Shown: positions 10,098 through 20,281, numbered from the stretch's first letter. The stretch is 64,000 nucleotides of DNA from Fibrobacteria bacterium (GCA_017881725.1 JADGQO010000135.1:1-64000), one strand, 5' to 3'. The notes: generated by a model from the letters alone, not told the origin. Numbers and translations are program-made.

Positions 10098-11276
10098 TTA
10101 GCGGCGGCGCATCTGGTTCGGGATGGGGCTGTAAGACCGGGGAAAGCGCGTCTCGGAGTCGAACAGGTTTTTCTTCAGGTTATCGGAATCCCAATATACC
10201 GTGGAGAGATTCGTGCCACTGAAGTCGCAGGCCGTGATGAAGGCGTTGTCGAAGCGGGCATTGGAAAGATCCGCACCGGTGAAATCGCAGTTGAAGAGCT
10301 GGACGCCGGAAAAATCGGCGAACTTGAGGTCCGCGCCGGAAAAATCGGCCTTGATGATTTTTTCCGCCGAAAACTTTCCGTGCTCGAGTTTTACACCATG
10401 AAAATTGGTCTTTTCCATGGTTTTAACGTCTATAACCACTGAGTTGAGCGACGAGCCGGAAAAATTCACGTCGTCCAGATCCAAGTGATAGAAAGAGGTG
10501 TTGTTAAAGGAGCAGCGTTCGAACGAGGCGCCCCCCAATTTGGTAAATTGGAATTCGGCTTTGTCGAATTTGCAATCCTGGAAAGTCGAGCCTTTGAGAT
10601 TCGTTTCCACCAAGGCGATGGACTGCAGATTGCTGTTTGAGAAATGCAAATGATCCAGGTCCGCTCCGGTAAGATTGGATTCGGCCAAATTGATCCCCGT
10701 CACCGTTGCGCCGCTGAAGTCCGCGCCTTCGAACTTCACGGCGTTGAAGACCGCGTTCGTCAAATCCGACTTCGAAAAGTCACTTTGTTCCAGGCTATTG
10801 TTTTTGAAATTTGCGCCCGTAAGGATCGCTTTCTCAAAACTGATTTTTTCGGAGAACTTCGCCTCAACGAAATTGGCCTTGGCCAAGGAGGCGCCTGCAA
10901 AGTTTGATTCCAACAACACTGCGCTCTGAAAATTCGCTCCGTCCAATCTGGCGCGCTTGAAAGTGCTGTTGCGCAGGTCGGAATTCCGGAAATCCGATTG
11001 CGGAAAGTCCGTTTCGGAAAAGTTGGCTTCGGAAACTTGCATGGAGGAAAAATTCACGCTTTTCCCATGGGAACCTTCAAAATTGGGTTTGGAGCCGATC
11101 GTTTGGTTGAATCGAGCATTCTCCAGCGTGCAACCCTTGAATTGCGCATCGGTAATATCCCTGCTGCTAAAGGAGCGTCCGGTGAGGTCGTCCCCTTTGT
11201 GGTTTTCCGCCGCGAGAGCCTTCCCCGATAAAGCGGCGATTCCGATTAGCAGACACAGGGAGTTAATGCTGCGCAT
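10098..11276 (-). CDS. exported pentapeptide-repeat protein
   Basis: Signal peptide MRSINSLCLLIGIAALSGKALA followed by long A(N/D)LxX/F-type pentapeptide repeats. Confidence 0.85.
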   Translation of the reverse strand: MRSINSLCLLIGIAALSGKALAAENHKGDDLTGRSFSSRDITDAQFKGCTLENARFNQTIGSKPNFEGSHGKSVNFSSMQVSEANFSETDFPQSDFRNSDLRNSTFKRARLDGANFQSAVLLESNFAGASLAKANFVEAKFSEKISFEKAILTGANFKNNSLEQSDFSKSDLTNAVFNAVKFEGADFSGATVTGINLAESNLTGADLDHLHFSNSNLQSIALVETNLKGSTFQDCKFDKAEFQFTKLGGASFERCSFNNTSFYHLDLDDVNFSGSSLNSVVIDVKTMEKTNFHGVKLEHGKFSAEKIIKADFSGADLKFADFSGVQLFNCDFTGADLSNARFDNAFITACDFSGTNLSTVYWDSDNLKKNLFDSETRFPRSYSPIPNQMRRR

Positions 11277-11548
11277 AGTCCTTCTTTCAAAATAGGCGGA
11301 GACGAATGCATACATTCGCCTCCATTGTTGAGGCAGGCGTCCGACCTGCCGCGAGCCGAAAATGTAAAATTTTTCCCAGGAATTTCGTCCTTTGGAGAGC
11401 CGTTCCTCAATTTGCAAACGTCAGCCCGGCAGCCTGGTGAACACGGAGGAGCGCCAAGCCGGTTTAAATTTAATGCTAAATTGAATTTCCGCCATGGAAC
11501 CCTTACAAAGATTTTCCAACCGCTTTTCCATCCGTTCCCGTTAAGCGC

Positions 11549-12679
11549 ATGGCGTCCAAATCTTCGCCGGAATATTCCACCTCGCGCGTCCGCTTGGAGG
11601 TGCATCTCGATGCCGTGCGGCGAAATTTCGCCCAAATCCAAAAAACCGTAAAACCGGCGCAGGTGATGGCGGTATTGAAAGCCAACGCCTACGGACTTGG
11701 CGCCGTCTCCCTTTCCGACACTTTAGTGGCCGCCGGAGCGGACCGCCTGGGCGTAGCGGAACTCAAAGAAGCGTCTCAATTAGTGCGTCGCCACCGGGTT
11801 CCGGTTCAAATCATCGGTGGATTACTCGAAACCGAGATACCCGAATGCGTGCGTTTAGGCATCATTTGTCCTGCTCCGGACCTGGCTACGGCCAAAGCCC
11901 TATCTGCAGAAGGTTTACGCCGCCGGAAAAAGGTCAAAATCCATATTAAAGTCGACACCGGTATGGGGCGCTTGGGAATCCCGCACATGCAGGCCCTGGC
12001 GGAGATTCGCAAGATCGCCGCGTTACCCGGGTTGATACTTGAGGGCATTTACTCGCACTTTCCCAATGCCAATAATCCGGCCCATCACAAATCGAAAACC
12101 CAAATCGAACTTTTTCAGGGATTGTTGGCGGAGTTGTCCGCCGAGGGAATCGAGTTTCCCTTGGTCCATATGGCGAATTCGGATGGGATCAACAATTTTT
12201 CCTCGGCGTATTTCAACCTGGTGCGCACGGGGATTAATCTTTACGGCGTATTTGATTTGGGCGGTCTTAGGACCTACAAACTGACTCCCAGTCTGGCCCT
12301 GAAAACCACGCTATTGGCCAAACGAAAGCTGCCCGCGGGATTCACCATCGGTTATGGATGCACGCATACCTTGTTTAAGGATACTTGGGTCGGGACCGTG
12401 CCGGCCGGGTATGCCGACGGCGTTCCCTTGGCGGCCAGCAATTCCGGGCAAGTGTTGATTCGCGGAAAAGCCGCGCCCATCATCGGGAGAATATCCATGG
12501 ACTACCTCACCGTCGATTTGAATCAATGCCCATCGGCCAAGGTTGGCGACGAGGTGGTTTTGGTCGGTAAAAGCGGCAACCGTGAAATCACCATCGAGGA
12601 TTGGGCCCGGGTAAAACAGACCCATCCTTATGAAATCATTTGTTCCTTGGGGAATCGGGTGGAACGCATCTATCGATAG
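11549..12679 (+). CDS. alr: alanine racemase
   Basis: AVLKANAYGLGAV (PLP lysine), KVDTGMGRLGI, GRISMDYLTVDL. Confidence 0.93.
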   Translation: MASKSSPEYSTSRVRLEVHLDAVRRNFAQIQKTVKPAQVMAVLKANAYGLGAVSLSDTLVAAGADRLGVAELKEASQLVRRHRVPVQIIGGLLETEIPECVRLGIICPAPDLATAKALSAEGLRRRKKVKIHIKVDTGMGRLGIPHMQALAEIRKIAALPGLILEGIYSHFPNANNPAHHKSKTQIELFQGLLAELSAEGIEFPLVHMANSDGINNFSSAYFNLVRTGINLYGVFDLGGLRTYKLTPSLALKTTLLAKRKLPAGFTIGYGCTHTLFKDTWVGTVPAGYADGVPLAASNSGQVLIRGKAAPIIGRISMDYLTVDLNQCPSAKVGDEVVLVGKSGNREITIEDWARVKQTHPYEIICSLGNRVERIYR

Positions 12680-12710
12680 TGGTAAAATGGCCCCGGGAGG
12701 GCCCTGCGCC

Positions 12711-13220
12711 ATGTCCAATTTTCACGCCAATACAAATCGAGTCCGACCCGTAAATCGGGCAACCTTTGGCCTCATACTCGTTTTCTCAATAGTGTTGTTC
12801 AATCTTGCTTCCTGCGATTCGGTGAATATATCCGGGACTCCTACGACAACGCCGGTCGATTCGAGCGGTACGGCAACGTTGAGTATTTCCAATCGGATTG
12901 CGATTGATCCAGGAACATTGACCTTTTATTTATTCCCGGGGATTTCCGTCGATTTCACCAATGCGGCTAACGCGACCAAACTAGGCGATGTCGATGTGGG
13001 GGCGACGGTGGCTTTCACCGTAAAGACCGGCGCATGGAAACTGGCCTATGCGAACAAAGCCCAAGTTCTGGTTCCTATGCGGGACGAAGCAAGTGGCGGC
13101 CAGGAGTGGCTGCAATCGACGTTTAAGAAGGACGGGATTTACACTGTGATCCTCGGCACCGACGGCAACCGTGATATTTGGACGACGAACTACACGACCA
13201 ATCCGCCCATGTCGCCCTGA
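12711..13220 (+). CDS. hypothetical lipoprotein
   Basis: Hydrophobic N-term with lipobox-like NLASC; no family recognised. Confidence 0.6.
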   Translation: MSNFHANTNRVRPVNRATFGLILVFSIVLFNLASCDSVNISGTPTTTPVDSSGTATLSISNRIAIDPGTLTFYLFPGISVDFTNAANATKLGDVDVGATVAFTVKTGAWKLAYANKAQVLVPMRDEASGGQEWLQSTFKKDGIYTVILGTDGNRDIWTTNYTTNPPMSP

Positions 13221-13254
13221 CGGCGAGTCCGCGTTAGCGGCTCACGCCTGACCT

Positions 13255-14112
13255 TCATTTCCAAGACAGAATTTGCACCTTGAACATTGTATCCAAGGTT
13301 ACCGTCGTATCGATGGTCGTTTTGTAGGAGACGGTTTTAGTCGTATCCGTAACGGTTTTGTACGTGACGGTCTTGGTTATTTTCGGCTTGTACAAATCGC
13401 AGGTGCCGTCGGTGGTGACATAATCGCCGTGATGGCTGATATGCGTCGACACGGAAGACCTGTCCACGGTAATGACATTCGCTTTGGTTAAATCGCCTCC
13501 AGGCAAATGGCAAATATCGGCTCTGCGCACTCCTGACGCCAGCCATGCGGCGTATGCCGAGGTTTTATCCAAGTCGGGCATGGCGGAGGGGGACATGATG
13601 GTGGTTGTGCTGGTGGTTTCCGGCACGGTGTGGCTTCCGAAGGTTGTGGTAGTGATGGTGTCAACGTGCAATATCGTGGCCAGGGTGGAGTCGATGTATT
13701 TCTTTAGCCGCAGACGGGCCTGCACCGATTGGGTTCCCTTACCGACAACGGCTGTGGAGGTCAAATCCACGGTGTCCGCGATGGCCCCAGGCGCCACCAT
13801 GGAAATCTTGCTTGTGTAAGCGCCTTCTCCCAATCCTTTGTTATCGAAGGAAACATAATCATGCATGGCGGAGTTGATGCGGAGTGATCGATTCCCGATG
13901 GCGGCGATATTGTCCTCGACGCCCGCTTCGGCGATTTGTTGGGCCTCGATTTTAGACTTTTCCGAGCTGATGAATTTGGCGCCGGTTTTGGCCTTATAAT
14001 AAAGCGAGCCTTGCACCAGGGCCATGACCAAGCCCAACGTCGCTACGACCACGAGCAACCCGCCGCCGGCTTGTTCCGCGAATTTCGAATCCCGTAAGCT
14101 TGAGTTTTCCAT
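13255..14112 (-). CDS. PilX-like pilus/secretion accessory protein with Cys/His-rich insert
   Basis: N-term GGGLLVVVATLGLVMALVQG, EAQQIAEAGVEDNIAAI; insert ICHLPGG...ISHHGDYVTTDGTC; paralog of next gene. Confidence 0.6.
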   Translation of the reverse strand: MENSSLRDSKFAEQAGGGLLVVVATLGLVMALVQGSLYYKAKTGAKFISSEKSKIEAQQIAEAGVEDNIAAIGNRSLRINSAMHDYVSFDNKGLGEGAYTSKISMVAPGAIADTVDLTSTAVVGKGTQSVQARLRLKKYIDSTLATILHVDTITTTTFGSHTVPETTSTTTIMSPSAMPDLDKTSAYAAWLASGVRRADICHLPGGDLTKANVITVDRSSVSTHISHHGDYVTTDGTCDLYKPKITKTVTYKTVTDTTKTVSYKTTIDTTVTLDTMFKVQILSWK

Positions 14113-14155
14113 AATGCCCTCTCTCAGAAATTTGGAACCTTATTCGCCCGCCGGT

Positions 14156-15010
14156 TTATTTCCAGGACAGGATTTGCACCTTGAACAGGGTGTCGATGGA
14201 AACCGTCGTGTCATAGATGGATTTGTCCACAATCGAAAGCGTGGTGTCCTTTACCGATTTAGGCATCAAAGTGATCGTGATGAATGGCTTGTACAAATCG
14301 CAAGTGCCGTCCGTAGTCACATAATCGCCATGATGGTCGAAATGCGTATCGATGGAGGGTTTGGACACGCTGACGACATCGGCTTTGCTGATATCCAAGG
14401 AAGGAACATGGCAAATGTCGCACTTCTTCTCCGCTGATCCCATGCAGGCCGCATAAGCAGGCGTCGAATTGAGCGGCGGCATGGTTTCCGGGTCCTTGAC
14501 CTTGACGGTTTTCGTCGTGTCCACGACCGCATGGGTTCCTATGACCGCGGTAGTTTCCGGGATCAAGGTCACCCGCGGCGTAATGACGGTGTCGATGTAT
14601 TTCTTCAACCGTAGCCGGGCCTGCACGGATTGGTTGGAATTACCGACCGATCCGGTGGAAACAAGATCAACCGTGTCGGCGATGGGGCCGGAAGCCACCA
14701 TGCTGACCTTGCTGTTGAACGCGCCCGATCCCACCGCTTTTCCCGCAGCGGTCGTATAATCGTGCATGCTGGAGGTTATCGTCAGCCTGCGGTTGCCGAT
14801 GGCGGCGATATTGTCCTCCACGCCGGCTTCGGCCACCTGTTGCGCCAGCACCTTGCCTTTTTCCGAGGTGATGAATTTCGCCCCGGTTTTCGACTTGTAA
14901 TACATGGTTCCCTGGACTAACGCCATGACCAATCCCAGCGTGGTCACGACCATGAGCAGGCCGCCGCCGGCCTCCTTGTTTTGATTCGGAAAGCGGTTTG
15001 GTGTTTTCAT
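14156..15010 (-). CDS. PilX-like pilus/secretion accessory protein with Cys/His-rich insert (paralog)
   Basis: Same architecture as 13255..14112; ICHVPSL...FDHHGDYVTTDGTC; 4-bp overlap with upstream gene. Confidence 0.6.
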   Translation of the reverse strand: MKTPNRFPNQNKEAGGGLLMVVTTLGLVMALVQGTMYYKSKTGAKFITSEKGKVLAQQVAEAGVEDNIAAIGNRRLTITSSMHDYTTAAGKAVGSGAFNSKVSMVASGPIADTVDLVSTGSVGNSNQSVQARLRLKKYIDTVITPRVTLIPETTAVIGTHAVVDTTKTVKVKDPETMPPLNSTPAYAACMGSAEKKCDICHVPSLDISKADVVSVSKPSIDTHFDHHGDYVTTDGTCDLYKPFITITLMPKSVKDTTLSIVDKSIYDTTVSIDTLFKVQILSWK

Positions 15011-15774
15011 TGCGTATTCCTCGGGATGGCGGTGGATGAAAAGACAATCGCGTTCAAGGCCCCGTCAGTGGCGGGGTAGATACCGGTGAAGGAATATTCC
15101 ACGGTGCGCACATTCGCAAGCACCTCGGTGGAGGCGCCGTGATCGTCACGGAAGGACACTTGGAAATTGCGGATGTTCCGGGAAAGGATGCCGGGCACGC
15201 CGTTGATCTCGCGGATGAATTGGGTGGAATCCTGATTGGTATAGTAACGCTCCCGGCTGCAGGGATAGGCCAAGGAATTGGAATCCGGATAATCGAAATT
15301 GAAGGCCGAATCCACGCGGACCTTGCCGCCTTCAACGCCCGTGATCCTCCGTACCTCCCCCGTGGTGCCGGAACCGACGGCGATATATTTTACGCCGGAG
15401 AAAATGGAAATATCGAAAACGTCCACGCTATGATCGCCGTGGGACAATTTGGAATTGAGCGCCGTTCTCGCGTCGATAACATTCGTATACAGCGTCAACG
15501 TATCGCTTCCCACCGCGTCATCCTTGGCGAGATTCGCCGCACGATGCAGGCCACTACCGGCCAACGTGATATCGCGTTGCAATTTTTTCGAAGACAGCGT
15601 GATTTCGTTCCGCAAATCGATTTTTTTGCCCAGGCGATATCCCTGATCCGTATGCGTGAGCCACAATCGGTAGCCCGCGCCTAAAACGATGGCGCTGACG
15701 ACGACAGTGACCAGCATTTCCACCAGCGAAAAGCCGGCTTCTGGAGTGCGTATTTTCAAAACATGTTTTTTCAT
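15007..15774 (-). CDS. prepilin-type N-terminal cleavage/methylation protein (PilW-like)
   Basis: EAGFSLVEMLVTVVVSAIVLGAGYRLW; 4-bp overlaps on both sides. Confidence 0.82.
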   Translation of the reverse strand: MKKHVLKIRTPEAGFSLVEMLVTVVVSAIVLGAGYRLWLTHTDQGYRLGKKIDLRNEITLSSKKLQRDITLAGSGLHRAANLAKDDAVGSDTLTLYTNVIDARTALNSKLSHGDHSVDVFDISIFSGVKYIAVGSGTTGEVRRITGVEGGKVRVDSAFNFDYPDSNSLAYPCSRERYYTNQDSTQFIREINGVPGILSRNIRNFQVSFRDDHGASTEVLANVRTVEYSFTGIYPATDGALNAIVFSSTAIPRNTQ

Positions 15775-16172
15775 GGCGTGGGTTCCCGGTATTTATCGTC
15801 GCTTTTCAAAGTCGAGAAACTAACGGAGTGGACGGCGGTGAGCGGCCAAGTTACGGTCATGCCCAGCTCTTTCAGGCCGTTTAAAGTGCCGTCGGGGTTT
15901 CGCAGCGCGGAAATATACCAGGACCGGATATACCGATCGGAAACCGTATCGGATCCGGATGCCAAATCCGCGTAAGACGTCACCTTCAGGGAATCCATTT
16001 TCAATTTCCCGTAATTGATTCCCTTCATCAAATCATTTCCGGCAACGCCCATTTTGTTCTGATTGGACATGAAATAAAATCCGGACAGGGTTAGGATTCC
16101 GATGACCACGGCGGCCACCAGGATTTCGATCAGGCCGAACCCCGATTCATTTGTAGGTCTCGAAGGTATCAT
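15771..16172 (-). CDS. prepilin-type protein (PilV/GspI-like)
   Basis: ESGFGLIEILVAAVVIGILTLSGFYF. Confidence 0.8.
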   Translation of the reverse strand: MIPSRPTNESGFGLIEILVAAVVIGILTLSGFYFMSNQNKMGVAGNDLMKGINYGKLKMDSLKVTSYADLASGSDTVSDRYIRSWYISALRNPDGTLNGLKELGMTVTWPLTAVHSVSFSTLKSDDKYREPTP

Positions 16173-16690
16173 GGTTTCCCGCCGATTTTCCGGACCGGCA
16201 AATACCGATCAATGATGAAATGCGTCCGCACATCGACTCTTGGCAGTAACTGCGCCAATTCCATGGCGGCCTGGCGACCGTTTATGACGACGTTTTTCGG
16301 GACATCGAATTTTTGTTTCAAAAGCTTGAAATCATACATGGCGTAGGTCCAGTAAAGGGCTTGATCATTGACGTCCAAAGTTTTTGCGGGCGCGCTCAAA
16401 GTGGGCGCGTGAAGTTTTACAACAGGTTTCGAGGCTTCGTGCCGATATTCGAGATAGGCCGTATTGGCTACCAACAGAATTCCGGCCATAGCAAGCTTCC
16501 AACCCCAACCCAAGGCTTCCTTTTGCGTCCTGACCCGGATCGCTTCCTCGCGGATAATGTGCTTTTCGGAAGGACGCGCCAGTTTTCCCCGCATTTTTTC
16601 CATGAACGCTTTTTGCGCCGCATCGTTCTGCATCAGGGCCAACCCGGGATCGCGCCTTAGCGGCAGGGCATTGTTGGAGGTTTTTTTCAT
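16169..16690 (-). CDS. hypothetical single-TM protein of the prepilin operon
   Basis: One TM; shares DxxDQALYWTYAxYD block with 18438..18950. Confidence 0.6.
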   Translation of the reverse strand: MKKTSNNALPLRRDPGLALMQNDAAQKAFMEKMRGKLARPSEKHIIREEAIRVRTQKEALGWGWKLAMAGILLVANTAYLEYRHEASKPVVKLHAPTLSAPAKTLDVNDQALYWTYAMYDFKLLKQKFDVPKNVVINGRQAAMELAQLLPRVDVRTHFIIDRYLPVRKIGGKP

Positions 16691-16702
16691 CGATATTCCG
16701 CC

Positions 16703-18055
16703 TTATCGTGCGCTCGCCAAATCGCCGGGAACGGCTTCCCAGGTAATGACTTTAAGTTTCAATTCCATGCCGCTCATCGCCGTTAGAAATTTATCCGATG
16801 CCTGACCGCTTTCCCTACCTGTGAAAAAGCCGATTCCGGTAATGTCCGAGCTGTCCTCCGCGAGAGGGTGAGCCCGTACCGTGTTGGTCGCCGATTTCGG
16901 ATTGAGCTGGAACCAATGAGCCGCGTCCACCGCATACAGGAGTCCGTTGGGATGGCCGGCGATGAGCGGGTTCTTGCCCAAGCCGGGCAATTTGGAGATG
17001 AAAATAATGGAATCAAAATGCGTTCCGTACCGGTTAGGGAATGATTCCAACTGCCAGAGCTCGGGCACTTTGCCTTCCCGCAGGGCAAAGAGTTTTCCCT
17101 CTGGACCCGCCGCCAAGCTTCGGATTTTAAAGGGCTCGGAAGGGATCAATCCCCGCGGCACAAGTTCGGAAACCAAGGTGGCCGCGCCGCTCTCCACATT
17201 CAATGCGTAGACTTTGCGCGACATCCAACTTGCGGCCAGAAGGACGGCGCTCGGCGCGCCGCGATCGGAGAATGTCAAAGAACGGATTTCATCCTCGCCG
17301 ATGCTGGAAATGCCGGTAGAACCGATCCGCATTGCATGGACCGGAGTCGCGGGATTCGCGTCGAGTTCGGATCCCGGAATTCTGTATAAATCACACGGAC
17401 TCCCGGGCTTGGAGTTCACGAAATAAATGGATCCGTCGATGGCCATGGCTAGGCCGATGGGATGAATTGGATCGGAATGGGAGGATACCAAAATGCCTTC
17501 AGGGTGAATCCACGAGAGGCCCGCGGCCTTTTCCGATAAGGACTGGAAATACAAGGCCGAAGGGGTTCCGCGGAAAACCCAGGCCGATAACCGGGGAGTT
17601 TCGAAGGGAATAGTCGCTGGAGTTTTAACCACGGCCATTTGGGCGCGGATGGATTGCGAGGAGGCGCCCACTCGTCCGGTCGACAAGACCTCGACTATTC
17701 CCGGCTGTGTGGAGCGGGTCCGAATGCGGGTTGAATAGCTTCCCCGTCCTAAACCGGAGTTGGTGTACGCCAAGGTATCGCCGTCGGCGCCCAGGAGGAT
17801 TGCGTTGCGCCCAATGTCGGCTACAGCCGCCGCGACGCCCGCCTCCGCGAGGCATTGGGCCGAATACGCGGTTCGGCTTGCTCCATGGAATTTTTCGGAC
17901 GAGTGCGATCGGAACATCATCGGTACTTGGAGCAAAACCAGGCCGACGGTCGCCATGATGACGCCGGGCAATACGGTGGCTCCGCGCGTATTTTTCCCCA
18001 GGCGTTCCCGAACCGCGGAGGAAAAAATGTTCCATCCAAAAATATTGCGCCTCAT
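16703..18055 (-). CDS. large PilX-like protein with extended C-terminal region
   Basis: N-term GATVLPGVIMATVGLVLLQ, AQCLAEAGVAAAVADIG; RVGASSQSIRAQMAV and C-term LKLKVITWE match the smaller PilX-like paralogs. Confidence 0.6.
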   Translation of the reverse strand: MRRNIFGWNIFSSAVRERLGKNTRGATVLPGVIMATVGLVLLQVPMMFRSHSSEKFHGASRTAYSAQCLAEAGVAAAVADIGRNAILLGADGDTLAYTNSGLGRGSYSTRIRTRSTQPGIVEVLSTGRVGASSQSIRAQMAVVKTPATIPFETPRLSAWVFRGTPSALYFQSLSEKAAGLSWIHPEGILVSSHSDPIHPIGLAMAIDGSIYFVNSKPGSPCDLYRIPGSELDANPATPVHAMRIGSTGISSIGEDEIRSLTFSDRGAPSAVLLAASWMSRKVYALNVESGAATLVSELVPRGLIPSEPFKIRSLAAGPEGKLFALREGKVPELWQLESFPNRYGTHFDSIIFISKLPGLGKNPLIAGHPNGLLYAVDAAHWFQLNPKSATNTVRAHPLAEDSSDITGIGFFTGRESGQASDKFLTAMSGMELKLKVITWEAVPGDLASAR

Positions 18056-18441
18056 GGCCGCACCTTGAACCGGGAGTCCGCGATATAGGTGTTAAACGCG
18101 ACCGTGTGACCGGCGGTCAATGGCCAGGACACGAGCAACTCCACCGATTTGCGCGCTGCCGTCAAATTCGTGGACACGTACCAGCGTCGGATGAAATAGG
18201 CCTCCAGCGTGTCGCAGCCCGAGGTTAGGCGCGTGTAGGGCAGGGAATGCAGGGAGTCCATTTTCGATCGCGCGATTTCGGCCACGCGTTCGGCGTCATT
18301 TCCGATGGGCGCCTGGACTCCATACGCCATAAGCAGGCATAAGGTGGAAGTCCCCACTAATGCAAATAGGGCGGCGCAGAGAGCCGCTTGGCTGCGCGTG
18401 AATATCCCGGAGGCGCCATGTCGAGGATGCGCGGGGATCAT
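18052..18441 (-). CDS. divergent prepilin-like protein lacking the (G)FxLIE motif
   Basis: SKMDSL...YTRLTSGCDTLEAYFIRRWYVS...LLVSWPLTAGHTVAFNT aligns with 15771..16172. Confidence 0.6.
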   Translation of the reverse strand: MIPAHPRHGASGIFTRSQAALCAALFALVGTSTLCLLMAYGVQAPIGNDAERVAEIARSKMDSLHSLPYTRLTSGCDTLEAYFIRRWYVSTNLTAARKSVELLVSWPLTAGHTVAFNTYIADSRFKVRP

Positions 18442-18950
18442 GGCTTGCTCCGCGGAACCGATGGAAATGCGACCGGAGCATACCGGGATATTTCTCCAAG
18501 CGTGGCCAACGAAACGGAATTCAATAAACCGTCCAGGTTACGCCGGGCGCGCGCCGCGTCAATGGCGTAATATCCGCGGAGACCGAACCGCGATCTGAGT
18601 TTGGCGACGTCATAAAGAGCGTAGGTCCAATACAATGCCTGATCATCGTTGTCCAGTGCCGCTCCGGGAATGGGTAAGGCGGGAACCCCTTCATACCCAA
18701 AGCTCGCCAGCAGCCGGTCGCGATTGGCGAACATCATTCCCGCGAACGAAAAAATGAGAATTGACAAGGTTATCCTGAGACCCAAAGCGGCCTGCGCGCG
18801 CGCACGGGTTTCCCGCTTACGGACCGGCGCGGAAGCATTGCGAGGCCCGATGCCGGGGATTAACGCGTGGCGCATTCGCGCGAACATATCTTCCGCGTGC
18901 TGATTCGCTTGAATCAGGGAAAGCCCCCGGTCTTTCGGCTGCTTTTCCAT
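18438..18950 (-). CDS. hypothetical single-TM protein, paralog of 16169..16690
   Basis: DNDDQALYWTYALYDVAKLRSRFG versus DVNDQALYWTYAMYDFKLLKQKFD. Confidence 0.6.
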   Translation of the reverse strand: MEKQPKDRGLSLIQANQHAEDMFARMRHALIPGIGPRNASAPVRKRETRARAQAALGLRITLSILIFSFAGMMFANRDRLLASFGYEGVPALPIPGAALDNDDQALYWTYALYDVAKLRSRFGLRGYYAIDAARARRNLDGLLNSVSLATLGEISRYAPVAFPSVPRSKP

Positions 18951-19681
18951 TGAACCTTTCGCTCTGCAAACCTTACGTCATACCCATTTCCACCCTTTCA
19001 TTATAGGGGCAAACCCGGAGGTCTTCCAATTTTTGTGGGGTCAAATCTTAGGGAAGTTTGCGCAGTTAAGGCGTGGAGATTGGGTTCTTAACTCGATATT
19101 TTGGCAATCCCCAAAAATGGTTCGAGGAAGGTTAAGGAATGGGCGCTTCAGCAGGGTAACGTCGCGGCTACCAGTCGGGGGGAATCAGAATGTCACGTAG
19201 GGGGGATGAAGCGCGGGGGAGGCGGTCCAGGCAGGGTCGGTTTAACCAGTACCTCGTTAAATATAATGGCGTCTAAGCAGAGGGACGCGTTTGGCCGCGT
19301 TGTCGTACTGCCAGCAAATCTTCCTGCTGATTCGCTGGGGCTCATACTTGTCTTCTTCTCCGGAGGATTCGCGGAGGCTCGCCGAGCCGGCGGGGTTTTC
19401 AGATGAGGTAACATTTGTGTTACCCTGGGATCGGGCCTTCAGCTTATGCCGCAGTAGGCTGAGAATGAACTCATCCCGATCAGCTTGTCCGCGGTCGGCG
19501 GTGCCATTGAGCCTTTCGACCGGAGCCGCGCCGCTGACTAAGGGTCGATTCTCCGGTAACGGCAGATCCAGATCAAAGCGCGACTTCATGAACAAAATGT
19601 ACTAGCGAAAATATTCCTGCGAGCCGGGATTCTCCCTACAGGGGTTGGGTTGTTTGGAGCGTTTGGGGGCTTCGTTAAGAT

Positions 19682-20152
19682 CTAAGTTTCCCCCAACTTT
19701 AAGATTATCGCAAATTCCTCCGGTTGCACCGGCTGAATGGAGAGGCGCATTCCACGGCGAATGACCACCATGTTTTCCAAACCCGGGGTCTCGCGCAATT
19801 CCTTTAAGGTGACGAACCGTTTGAATTCACGCAGGAATTTCACGTCCACCATGACCCAGGGATTTTTATCCGGCGAGGCTTTCCGATCATGGTATTTGGA
19901 TTTCGGGTCCAGAGCGGTAGGATCGGACTGCGCCGCGACCGCGATGGAGGCCGTACCCGCGATTCCGGCGGGATCGCAACTGGAATGGTAAAAGAGCACC
20001 TCGTCGCCTACCGACATTCCGTCGCGCATGAAATTCCGGGCCTGGTAATTCCTTACGCCGTCCCAGTGTTCCTTTTTGCCCGGACGCTTTTGCAAATCCT
20101 GAAAGGAAAAAACATCGGGTTCGGTTTTCATCAGCCAGTAGCGCTTGGTCAT
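19682..20152 (-). CDS. EVE domain-containing protein
   Basis: MTKRYWLMKTEPDVFSFQDL...HWDGVRNYQARNFMRDGMSVGDEVLFYHSS. Confidence 0.92.
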   Translation of the reverse strand: MTKRYWLMKTEPDVFSFQDLQKRPGKKEHWDGVRNYQARNFMRDGMSVGDEVLFYHSSCDPAGIAGTASIAVAAQSDPTALDPKSKYHDRKASPDKNPWVMVDVKFLREFKRFVTLKELRETPGLENMVVIRRGMRLSIQPVQPEEFAIILKLGET

Positions 20153-20281
20153 TTTCACCTCCACCTGCCGGAAAGAAACACGATAATAACAAAATCCTGA
20201 AACGGACAAGCGACGCGTTGTCTTTGGAGCGGTCCCCTCCGTAGTCCCTTTTAGGTTAACCTGAAGTACATTTATCGGCCT

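Noticed and set aside
19257-19595. 112-aa minus-strand ORF as a gene
   Set aside because: No recognised family, palindrome inside, unusual composition; not supportable without homologs
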